DNA from: Taudactylus pleione
Lineage: Eukaryota; Chordata; Amphibia; Anura; Myobatrachidae
Direction of reading: 5' to 3'
Assembly (NCBI GenBank): GCA_031769625.1
Contig: JAUIMM010000519.1
Coordinates: 7,639,501 to 7,703,500 of the forward strand
Length of the DNA: 64,000 bases
In this document: piece by piece, positions 43,044 through 54,800 of the stretch
Numbering within the stretch: the stretch's first letter is position 1
Layout: each line of letters begins with the position of its first letter
Notes under the pieces: model-generated
What the model was told of the DNA's origin: nothing
What the model saw: only the letters and a program-made list of their open reading frames with translations
The model's database searches: none
Translations under genes and position numbers: made by a program

Positions 43044-44737
43044 GAAGAAATAGAAACGGCGCATAAAGGTCTAACCGGACCCAGAAGACACACTTATAAT
43101 AAAAAGATATATTGTTTAATAAAACATACAAGTGTAGATAGTGAATAATCGATAATGAAAATGGATTGAGAGGTCAATGACCACAATGAATATACTGCAA
43201 AAATTAAACATAATAATAAAAAAGGAAAAAGCCTCACATGTATTGTTGGAGATTAGAGCACCAGCTGTGTACTCCAATCACATATATCAAACTAAAGTGC
43301 TGTTAATATACACCTATTTCATTGAATAAAATCCTCTTGAGGAATAAATGGATAAATTACCTATTATTGGCATAGAAAAGGTAGTTCCGTTATTAGGAAT
43401 CCATATTGACACAAGTCTTGTATCCAATCATTGGCTGTGAATGCAAAAATGTAACAGATAATGGAGCCAATATTGCCAAAAATATATGTTACTTGCTGAG
43501 GTAAAAAAGGGTGAGTGTTTATGCATATAAATCCTCCTCTAGCCCACCTAGGAAAATTAGGCTGGGAGATATGATGTGGATATGTCTCTCACCTAATGTT
43601 CTTAGACACTTGCTGCTGTGCACTGGATCTGTGCCGTGGAGAGTAAAGCAGTGATGCCGTCGAAGCGCAGTGTAGAGGGGAATAAATCCCGTGTCAGCGC
43701 TGGTTCAATTTAGCGCTAGCTGAAATAAAGCTGCGACTGTACACCGGAGGATCCTGGGCCGTGATGGGAAGGCTGTGGCTCTACGGAGGCACTCGCAAGG
43801 AGTATATCAACTCCGGAGCATAGAGTTGTCTGCGACTCCAGCAGAGGGGATAGAGCTCTATCGGCTGGGTTGGAAAAACGGCTCTGCTGTAACTTCACAG
43901 GTGCTTCAGCAAGGCAGGAATGCAGGTTAGTAGCAGGGACACCCTTAACACGTTTCTTTGCGCTAAATTGAATCAGCGCTGACACTGGATTTATTCCCCT
44001 CTACACTGCGCTTCGACGGCATCACTGCTTTACTCTCCTCGGCACAGATCCAGTGCACAGCAGCAAGTGTCTAAGAACATTAGGTGAGAGACATATCCAC
44101 ATCATATCTCCCAGCCTAATTTTCCTAGGTGGGCTAGAGGAGGATTTATATGCATAAACACTCACCCTTTTTTACCTCAGCAAGTAACATATATTTTTGG
44201 CAATATTGGCTCCATTATCTGTTACATTTTTGCATTCACAGCCAATGATTGGATCCAAGACTTGTGTCAATATGGATTCCTAATAACGGAACTACCTTTT
44301 CTATGCCAATAATAGGTCATTTATCCATTTATTCCTGAAGAGGATTTTATTCAATGAAATAGAGGTGTATATTAACAGCACTTTAGTTTGATATATGTGA
44401 TTGGAGTACACAGCTGGTGCTCTAATCTCCAACAATACATGTGAGGCTTTTTCCTTTTTTATTATTATGTTTAATTTTCTGCAGTATATTCATTGTGGTC
44501 ATTGACCTCTCAATCCATTTTCATTATCGATTATTCACTTTCTACACTTGTATGTTTTATTAAACAATATATCTTTTTATTATAAGTGTGTCTTCTGGGT
44601 CCGGTTAGACCTTTATGCGCCGTTTCTATTTCTTCTACTGTATTTTTCCTTGGAATAGGGGACTGGAGGACCCTTGGGACGGCTGCTGGTCGTGATAGAT
44701 TGCAGGGAGGTGGGCGCTACAAACCCTTCTATTCTAT
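43044..44737 (+). mobile_element. Hairpin retroposon-like insertion, copy 2
   Basis: The left arm 43044-43716 (673 bp) is the reverse complement of 43960-44635 (676 bp) with about 98% identity by eye, around a 243-bp unique spacer. A 102-bp single-copy tail (44636-44737) ends in CTTCTATTCTAT. Exact 15-bp duplications flank the unit. An uninterrupted paralogue of the site lies 0.4 kb upstream. The right arm contains a CTGAAGA...GAAAT stretch (44336-44362) that vaguely recalls a hammerhead core. No protein is encoded. The architecture, tail length, tail ending and orientation equal those of 1092-2219, although the arms are not obviously homologous. Confidence 0.75.
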
Positions 44738-44752
44738 CAGTCTATGTCTTTG
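44738..44752. repeat. 15-bp target-site duplication (right)
   Basis: Exact copy of 43029-43043. Confidence 0.92.
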
Positions 44753-45069
44753 CAGCCTTACTGATCACTAATGTATATAATATATTTTTTTTGTGTACAA
44801 ACCCTTCAGATTTTTTTTCATTCCTGCATAAATGTGACCTTTAATGTGTTCAGGTCTTCAATGAAATAAAGCAATAGAGAGTGACCTGTATATTGAGCAC
44901 ATACAGGCTCTTCAGGAAAGCACAACAGGCGGTTATGGCATCCTTTTGGAATTTCATTTGGGTTGCTGTATGTCTTATTCAGTATATGGCATTTTTGAGC
45001 ATTACGTAACAAAATTCAGTTTACTTTTAAAGTAATACAAATACTTATTTATTTTAATTGTTTTCAAAG

Positions 45070-45834
45070 GTGATTTATTCTTTAAACCTCAAAATTGATG
45101 AATATGAAGTGAACATTTTAGCTCTAAAAGAAGCCCATCACAAGGAAGTTGACCTACTTTCCAACGAGTCAAGGGAAAAGGTTCTCCAGTGTGAGATGTT
45201 GGTTGGGGAGGAGAAGAACTTGCGATCACAGATTCAGAACCTTGAGGAAACCCTGGAGAAGAACAATAAAATGAAGGAACAAACCTTGGCCGATCTTGCC
45301 ATGTACAAAAAACAAACAGAAGAGAGGGAACTGAAGACTCAACGTGAGCAGTCCGAGAAGATTGCAACCTTGTCCAGTGAAATGCTGTCTATGAAAACCG
45401 ACTTTGAACATCGTCTGCAGCAGCTAACCGAGGAGTCTGATGCGCTAAGAAAAGAGACTGCAGCAAGTGACAAAGAGAGATCTGTGGAAAAAGAAAATGA
45501 GAGACTTAGTAAGGAGATCCAGTCACTGAGTAAAGAAATAGAGTGCCTAAAATCGCAGAACCGGAAGATAACGGAGGAATACACGCTTAAGACCAGCAAA
45601 CTCCACAGCAGCTATATCAAAGAAAGAGAAAACCTAAGAAAGGCTCTGCAGCAGTCCGTTACCGAGATGATAAAACAGCTGCAGCAGAAAGAGCAGGAAC
45701 AAAGAAAAAGTAGTCAGGACAAAGAGGCAGCCATGTTGCAGGAAGTAGAAGAGCTGAAAGGTGACATTGAGGCGAAGGTGCATGAGATGATTGAAGTCAA
45801 AGAACATTCACATAATATGAAAGAAAGGATACAG
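45070..45834 (+). CDS. FAM184B: FAM184B exon A (FAM184 domain)
   Basis: 765 bp, 255 codons, phase 0 on both sides. The acceptor is TTTTCAAAG/GTG at 45068-45069 and the donor is ACAG/GTAAGA at 45834/45835. It encodes the conserved N-terminal FAM184 domain (residues 1-110 of this exon: VIYSLN..., REKVLQCE..., LEETLEKNNKMKEQTLADL). A continuous coiled-coil with repeated ENERLSKEIQSLSKEIE heptads follows and ends at MKERIQ. I do not start translation here. The upstream bases are an intron, and the human protein has about 50 residues before this point. Confidence 0.9.
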
Positions 45835-48800
45835 GTAAGAACAGATGGTGTTTATTGTGTGCAATAGTATGGTGATCTTGCATTGGTAGAAATTTGTCAT
45901 AATTAAAGGTACTTCTCTCTAATGTTCTCAAGAACTTTCTTGTCCTCCAATACTACAACTTGGATTTCTCAAGCAGGTATTGTTGATGCCACTTCCCTGT
46001 GTACTGTGCATCTGCCTGCACCTGTAAGTACACAGGAGGGGGTCACCTACTGTATCACTGAACTATGAACCAGACCAGGGGTAGTAGTATAAAACAGAGC
46101 AGTGAAAGACCACTCCATATTGGTTTAGTCTATACAATGGTTGCTTCCTCATATAGGTGATAGGTGCAACTTAGATATTCTTTGTGAAACTTTTTTTTTT
46201 TTTTTAAATGGATTCTATTTCTCTCTAAATAGTAGTAAATATTGTGTACTGAGCATTTAATGATATCTATGAGAACCAGGCACAGCTAATCTCTCCCATG
46301 TTCTTCTTTTGATAGCACCTACCATTTAAGGTATAGGTTGACATCCCTCCATGTGTCCATTCATGGGATCTCCCCCTCGCCCCTGGGCTACCCCTGTATC
46401 TATATTTCAGCTGTGCACTGACAGTGGGGACTGGAGAGAGCTGTCAGTACTGGCAGCTGTCTTCTCTCTTCTGTTACCAATGGCAGTTTGCAGTTGTAAT
46501 ATGGTAATGGTGAGGGCATATGTATAAGGTGGGTGGCATACGTATAAGGTGGGTGGCCCCAAATAATGGTTATTCGTATGTAGACATCCCCTTTATGGAA
46601 ACCCTCAAAACATGACCTATCGGTCGAACACTGGACAGGAGATGAGAAGTGTTTAGAATGATAAATGTTGTAAGAATCAGTTTATTGCAGTCACAGAAAG
46701 TAGTCACTGTAACTAAATGTGATTGGTCAGTAATCCTTCATTTTTTAGGAGCTGGAGTTACAGCAAAAACAGAGAGATCAGGAGTTGATTGAATCTAGAA
46801 CCTTACAGACACAAGTGGCCGAGGAGCTTTTAGTAGCTAAACAGCGACTACTGGAGCAGGAGAGCGAGATCCAGAAACAAACAGGTAGTAACTGTTAATG
46901 CTTTGTGGTGCAGTCCCGCGTGTACTGATGTCTGCGGTGTGGTAAAACAATAATACAATGCTATGTTTTGACAGAACAGATGAAGACCGTGTCAAATGCA
47001 CACAAAGCAGCTCTCACCGAACTGACTGAATTAAAAAGTCAAATTGATCAACTGCAGCAGAAGCCATTAAGCAAGACAAGCGCAAGCAAGAGAGACAGCA
47101 GGGAAGTTGTCAGCTCAAAGCAGGTATTGTATTAGCGAACAATGTTGACAAGAAACCCATTATGTAGAAATCCCAGGGTGCAATCTGCTTTTATTTGTGG
47201 AGGTCATTATCAGCCGGTGAAAGCTTCTATGTTATTAAAGATATAGAGAAACTCTTTAAAAGAAAAACAACAAAAATCATTGATAAATTTTGGTGGATTA
47301 TTCTGATGATGGACACACATTTGGTTATGTTTATTACAGTTGTGTATAAGATGGCTCCATTCAATAAATGCCCAATAGGTGTGGAATAAGGTGGAGATGG
47401 AGCCGTCTCTTCTGCACTATCTATGCCTTAGTGTCATTAGCATTCTGCTGTATGGACTGTGTAGCTCAGTTACCACTAATGTGCTCATAGGTGACCATTT
47501 TTACACCATGAGCTCGCTGGCATTTTATGGGCCCTGTGCACATAATTGGTTCATTCTGCGCACACCTAGGGCCTGATTGTGAGTGGCACGCAATGCCGAA
47601 GTTCAATGCCGAAACTTTTTGCTACTGCACATATGCTGTGACTGGGAGGTGGCTAGTCACATTATATGCGCCATGTTATGGGCGTGCTATGGGAGAGTCA
47701 CGAGTGTACCGCTGAAGTGTTTGCGTACACAGATGCCTAATAGTTAACATCGGAGGCCATACTCAGATGGAAAATCTGCACCTGGAATGGGGCTGGTGCA
47801 AGTTTTGATAGTGCAATTAGTGGTAGTGTAGAGAGACGCACCAGGCGGCATTACAGTGTCTACAGACGCTCAAAGCGGGCATCTCAGTCGATGCATATTC
47901 AGATGTACGGATGTGCACCAGGGAAGGGTTTTGTAGTCATCAATAGAACAACCTCCTACCCCATCATATTTAAAATTTCACTTCACAAAAACTGCTTGGG
48001 TTAGCTTTAAATTATTCATGGAAGTGAGAGGACATCAGGTTTGTCTGTATTACATGTGACACTTATGGGCATCTGTGCTTTATATTACTTTGTATCCCAA
48101 TTAGGTCTGGCACTGAGGCTGGGATACAAATGTTAGGCACAAAATGCAGTAAAACTATAGGATGGGATCTCTGCTAGCTCAGTACTGCTGTGTAACTTTG
48201 GCGGTGCAGAAATGATGATGCACCCCTCAGCACAGCACCAATGCCCCCAAAATTCTGCCCTCTCCTCCTCAATACTCTCATGTTTATATTATACACTGCT
48301 CAGCAACAGTAACCATGTCACGTCCACGTTCTGCATATTGTCTCCTTTATACCACTGCTGGAATATTTCCTTTATTTGCTTCTAAAATACTCAGTGGAGC
48401 CTCACTTATGTCTTAACAGAATTTCATTATATTGTTTTATATACACTTATAAATGCCCATTCCAGTATAAAATGTGCCTAAGTCGCCACTTTTAGAAGAA
48501 GTACAAAAATCTGTTCTGTTTCCACATCCTAAAAGGCTCTGCAGAAACCCAGTAAGGGGCAAACATGAAGTTTTAGCACACAACGCATACGCAAAAGCAC
48601 ATTTATGCATTTTATCTATTTCCATCCCATTCTGAGTCGGATGGATCTTTGCCAGATCTTCCTGTGTATGAAATAGGCGTTTTGGGGAAGGAACTGGGCT
48701 ACAACAATGCGGTCGCCCTGAACTGTTCTGTCTTATGGGAGTGTCGTGGGCATGTATCTAAAGCTCCGTGCCATTCTGCAGGTCAACCAATCTGTTGCTC

Positions 48801-51800
48801 CTAGCAAGGGGCAGGTACTAGCCCTATGGAAACTCACATTAGTCTGAGGTAGTAAATTTGCTTCCGTGGCTTACCACAAACACAGCCACTTTGCACTTGA
48901 CTCAGAATCAGCCTCATAGATGGGAGCAAATACAGCTGCTGGGAGCAAAATTTATTACCGAAAAAAACATTATATGCTGTAGGGGGTAAAATAAAAAGCA
49001 CAAACTGATTTAGGTTTGTGAGGCATTAGGCCAGTCTATGATTGCTAACAGCATGCAAGAACAGCCAGTATTTGCCCTGCATGCAAGAACAACCAGTATT
49101 TGCCCTGCATGCAAGAACAGCCAGTATTTGCCCTGCATGCAAGAACAGCCAGTATTTGCCCTGCATGCAAGAACAGCCAGTATTTGCCCTGCATGCAAGA
49201 ACAGCCAGTATTTGCCCTGCATGCAAGAACAGACAGTATTTGCCCTGCATGCAAGAACATACAGTATTTGCCCTGCATGCAAGAACATACAGTATTTGCC
49301 CTGCATGCAAGAACAGACAGTATTTGCCCTGCATGCAAGAACAGAGAGTATTTGCCCTGCATGCAAGAACAGACAGTATTTGCCCTGCATGCAAGAACAG
49401 ACAGTATTTAGGGCCTTATTTATCAACGAGTTTATCTCTCAAAACTAGTGATAAATATCACTTTTTATGATAAATGGGGCTCCAGCCAATCAGCTCCCAA
49501 CTGTCATTTTTCTAACAGTTGACAGTTGGGAGCTGATTGGCTGAGCACCATTTATCATAACAAGTGATATTTATCACTAGTTTTGAGTTATAAACTCGTT
49601 GATAAATGAGGCCATTAGTCTCTAGCGCTCTTATTAGATGGAGCAAAAAGTTCATCAACATATTCTAAAGTTGAAATAGAAGGTCAAATTGACAACTCTT
49701 AGCTGTCAGAAATTATATAAACGATGGATTTGGAACAAGCATTATACTGTATATACATTGTATTACAGTTTAAAAACTGTTTAAGAGAATGAGCAGATGT
49801 GTCACTGTTTTTTGGTGACTCCAATCTGGATTCCTAAATCTTTAAATATTTGTTTGTTAGTGGATAACTCTGGAGTTGGTTTATGCATGGGGAACAATGT
49901 TTTAATTGCACAGTCTACTTTAAACCTCATCTAATATATGTGTTCATAGCTGTTTGTGATGGAGGGTTTGCACTTTGCAGTAGAAGTATAACAATGAGTA
50001 GATGGAGTCACATTTTATGTTGGAGACTGCAAGAGATCAAAGAAGAATGGGACTTAGCAACTTCCGAGTCAATTCATATAGACAGTGTGCAGTTATAGCA
50101 ATTAGAAGGGCCCAGCTTTGTATATGAAAGTGTGAAATTTTGGGGTTAGATGTCTTTAAGGCAATTGGCTTAGTTTTAAAATGTAGCCTCTGTTACAGCT
50201 AGCCGAACATATCTTTGTTAATGAATTATGTATTTTGACATGGTATAGATAGCGGAGTCATTTAAAATCAATACATGTCTTCCATGTTTTTCACTACATT
50301 TACATCTAGTCCCTGAGAGAACACTCAGTCCCAAAACACGAACATATGAGACAGCACAAAGAAGACGTCAGTAAAACCAAACGGCAGAAAGAAGCAGAGT
50401 CCAAACATCTCAAGGAGCAGATCGCTAAGAGCCGAGAAGACTTAGCGAAGATGCACGCAGCCGAGATTAAAGCCATCCAGACTTCCATGGAGGCGGAGAA
50501 GAGACAATTGCAGAAAGTACAGTAGGAACTTCATTCATTTCAATGTTTATCCCTTAAAGTGAAAGTGAAATAATCTTTTAAAGGTAACATAAGTTACATA
50601 CATATTTTATTGAGAAGACTTAGCTGTGAAACTCCAATATATGTGAGATGTTTTCTTTAAGTGTTATTACGTTTTGTTGCTTCTATGCTAGGATTGTTAT
50701 TTTTAATTATAATATGGACACTAGAAGGCACTGTCCAATAAATATTAATTGTATCTTTGGATTCCAATTAATATATAGGTACTTCTAACTAAGGGCCTGA
50801 TTCAGAGCCGGACGCTCTGACCAGAGCGCTTGCTCTGAATCAGGGCCCTCCTCCATGAAAATGGAGCGGCCTCCTGGCCGCTCGTATAGCAGTGGGTGAC
50901 CACCCACAGCATATGCGAGCAGCCAAAAAGATGGTCGCGATGGTCTTGACCATCGTGACCATCGGACTTGCGACGGAGACCCTGCGGTAGGGTCTCCCTG
51001 CCACAAGCCCTGGAGTGATTTTGGCTCTATCAGAGGGGCCAGCTTCAGACGGTAGGCGTTCCCATGGGAACGCCTCCGTCTGGCAGGCACGGGGCGTCAA
51101 TCAACATCGACAGCACGCCCCCTTTGGTGCGAGACACGGAGCGATGGAAAGCCCGTCGCTCCCCGGGTCTCGTGCATGCGCACGACGGAACACACAAGCA
51201 GCTCATCCTGATTAAAATTATATGGGGCATGCCTATATTCTGTGTGCGACTGCGGCTGTATCTACATGCGAATTGCTACATTATAGTACCAGCAACTGTA
51301 GTGGAAAAAGTTGCACGAAAAGACACTCGGCGCTATTGAGTCACACCACGGCATGGTTCGACTGGAAGGTCTGTTTAACACACAAAGAGGATAGCTGTAT
51401 GTGGACACATCTTCATCTAACCAATACTCAGCTGCCTCTGCAATACGGGCTAGAAATGGTAAGGTTTCATTTACTGCATTTCGACGGTCACATGGGATAT
51501 GTGTATGTATGAACCAGTGGTACTGTAAGCCTGGAGTTGTACTTTCCATTCTATTTGTTGATAAAGAACAAAAATTATATATATAAAAAAAACAGAATAA
51601 AAATTTTAAAAATAAAATAAATTATGTGAAAAATGCTTTATTTAAATAATAAAGCATTTTATTTTTAATTGAAGTTATGTTATAGTCAAACTGAGGAGTA
51701 TAGTCTTTCATCATTTGAGCTGAGCACATAAGAGAAGCTTCATAGTTTACAGAATGATCACGTTATATCCATGATGAAAATAAACAGTCACTAGGGTGTA

Positions 51801-54800
51801 TATGTACTAAAGTGAGTCAGATTCTAGCTATTGGCTGATACAATGCAATTGCTGTTTTATTGTACTTGTTTTAGGAACAGTTACACATTACAAATGGGAC
51901 TTTTCTTAGACCTGCATCAGATAAATCTTAATGCTTTTACTTCATGTTTTCTACTGGGGTTTTAGCGGCTATTAACCACTTGCCTGGCATGGTCGTATAC
52001 GACCATACCAAACTGGGCTTTCCCTGACATGGTCGTATCTGATACGACCAGTCAGAAATGCCCACTAGACGGCTGTGGGAAACGAATCTTCCCACAGCCG
52101 CCTATGTCAGAGGGACCTGTTGGTCCCTCTATACCAGCGGCTCCCCCTTCTGTATGTCCCGATCACTGCTGGCTACAGTGATTGGGCACCCGACGGCTGC
52201 AGAGAAGAGCAGCCACCGGGGAAGTCAGCGCTGCCCCGTCTCCCCCTGTGTATTCCCCGTCAGCCAATGAGAGCAGCAGCCGCCGGGAAGACAGCGTCGT
52301 TCCCCCTTTATATTTATACCCCGGCAGCTCCAGAGATTCGTACCGCCGGGGAAGCCAGTCCTTTCCCGGCATTTACCAGGGAGCAGCAGCTTCTGGGGAA
52401 GATAGCGCCGCCTCCCTCACTGTTTATACCCCGGCGGCTCCAGAATGCTGGAGCAGCAGCCACCGGTGAAGGTAGCGCCGCTCCCATAGTGCTCTGCCGC
52501 CGGAGAAACCAGCCTGCCGCACCCCTGCATATACTCGGTGGCTGCATGGAGGAGCAGCAGCCGGTGAAGTAGCGCCACCCCCATAGTGCTCTGCCGCCGG
52601 AGAAACCAGCCTGCCATCCCCCTGCATATACCCGGTGGCTGCATGGAGGAGCAGCAGCCGCCGGTGAAGTAGCGCCGCCCCCATAGTGCTCAGCCGCCGG
52701 AGAAGCCAGCCTGCCGTCCCCCTGCATATACCCAGTGGCTGCATGGAGGAGGAGCAGCAGCCGCCGGTGAAGGTAGCGCACCGCCTCCCCCCCCTCCCGA
52801 GCCAGCGCTAGTCTCTCCCTTCATGCACTATACCATCAAGCATGCTTCATTCAGCAGGGGGGACTGATCATAAGTCTCCCATGACAAAAAAGTGATGGCC
52901 ATCGATGGGTGAAACCATCGATGATTCATAATTGTTTCACTCCATCGGTGATTAACCATCGATGGTTAACCCACCGATGGCCATCCCTATGCAGCATTTC
53001 TGCTGCTCTCTGCATGTGGCTGCAGGGAAGGATGGAGTGAGGGAAGGGGGGGGTGGATGTATATGTTTCCAGGGAGTTAGGGAGTGGGAGTCGTGTATGT
53101 AGGTGTTAAGGAGGGATATAATCTGGAGGGGAGGGGGGCTTAAAATAATAATTAAAAAACATTACACTACTGATGGGGGGTGGGAAGTCATTTTATAATG
53201 GGGACCTAGGAACTCGAGGGAAGTACGAGACACCCCCTAGGCATATTTTTTTTTATAAAATATTTAAAAACATTTTTAAAAATACTTTTTAAACTATATG
53301 AAATAAAAAAAACCCGACAATTTCTGACCGGTTTTGCCGTAAAAATCGTCGGTTAAGTCGTCCCAGACTTTTCACAATCAAACTCAGCGGAGCAATTATG
53401 AAGTTGGGAATATAGCGGCGTATTTATCTGCCAAATCGTATCCGATCTATCTAAGAATCCCCAGGATATATGGAATGCAGCAGATACAGTATCTCAGATG
53501 GCATGATCAATGGCTGACTGTACATTCACCCATAGGTGTAGTGCTACTGTAGGATAGTGTGTGCTCTATACGGCTCTTGGGTATGGGCAATAGTCTCAAA
53601 TAGCTCTATTGGGTTCGGTATATTGGGTCGATAATTGACATGGTCATCATGTTGACAGAATATGCTCACATGTTCATCATGTTGACTATGATAAATGGTC
53701 AACATGATCACAATATAGAAAATCCAGTTTTGAAATATGCCTAGCACTAACCCCTTACACTGATCCCTTACATTGACTCCTTACACTAATACTGGCCCCT
53801 AGCACTGACGCCTAAGACTAACCCTTATGTCAATATTTTCACTATGTCGACATATCATATGTTCACATTTTGACATTAGAGATGTGAGTGTTCGGTTTTA
53901 TTCGGTTCTTATCGCCAGATTAGTGCAAGTTCGGATTGCTATCCAAAACACGTCAATATAATGGAGTTTATGAGAACCGAACATATCCGAGTAAGGGACG
54001 TATTCAATTAGGAGCGAAAATACTTTTTTTCGCCATCTGCGAAAAACGGGCGGGCAAATTTTGGGTGAAAAAAATTAAAAATGATAGAAAGCAATTTTTT
54101 CCAGGAAATTACTGTCCCACATAAATTGGGGGTACGCTAAAATGGGTGTAAGTATATTTTCGTGTCGTAAAAATGCAATTTTAAAAACCGTTAAAAAACC
54201 ACCTGCTGTGACCGCGTGCGATGTTTAAAATACTTGACGCATCCAAACTGCACCCTGAAAAATCAGACACAATACGTTAAAACCATTTTCATCCATTTTT
54301 TTTTTACCCAAAAATTTTGCCAAAGTGCGCAACTTGCGAAAAAAAATTGGGGTCATTTATCTTTAGAGTGGGTGTCCAAAGGGTTCTGAAAGAAATCCTC
54401 ACATTTTTAGCCAAAAATAGGGATTTTGCATTTTTTTTCTCCCGATCTGGGATGGAGAAAACTTTTCTCCAGTTTTTTTTTCATCTGTTTGCCGTGTTCG
54501 TCCTTTTTCTTGAGAAAATGTAGCCTTTTTTTTGCGATAACGTCCCTTTTTGAAGCTAAATGAATATAGCCCAAATCCGAGTCAAACCGAACCGCACATC
54601 TCTAGTTCACATAACTGTCAACATAATCAATGTCGACAAAGATAATGCTGACAGTATAACTGCATACAATCTTTATTACCCTTTACTATGATTGTTTAAC
54701 AAGACCTATAGCGGTGCATCCCATGTACACATACTTTCCTGATGTAGTGCTGGATAGTGCAAACTACTTACAGTAGATTGTTCAGATGATATTGTTGTAA

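Larger units (their letters stand above)
47124..50309 (+). other. FAM184B intron with repeats
   Basis: 3.2 kb. It holds decayed elements at about 47571-47950 (GGGCCTGATTGTGAG left end) and 48640-48920 (inverted TCTGAGTCGGATGG and TTGACTCAGAATCAG), a 28-bp minisatellite and a MITE (both listed separately). It ends in TTTACATCTAG. Confidence 0.75.

Noticed and set aside
44586..44771. Short + strand frame over the tail of hairpin element 2
   Set aside because: It crosses the arm, tail and target-duplication borders and has no conserved motif.
49010..49470. Several overlapping 100-142 codon open frames on both strands
   Set aside because: All are generated by the 28-bp minisatellite, which lacks stops in most frames. 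The repeats encode the same short peptides in rotation.
52075..52781. Open frames of 155-165 codons on both strands
   Set aside because: They are driven by GC-rich minisatellite units inside a TTAA-flanked element.
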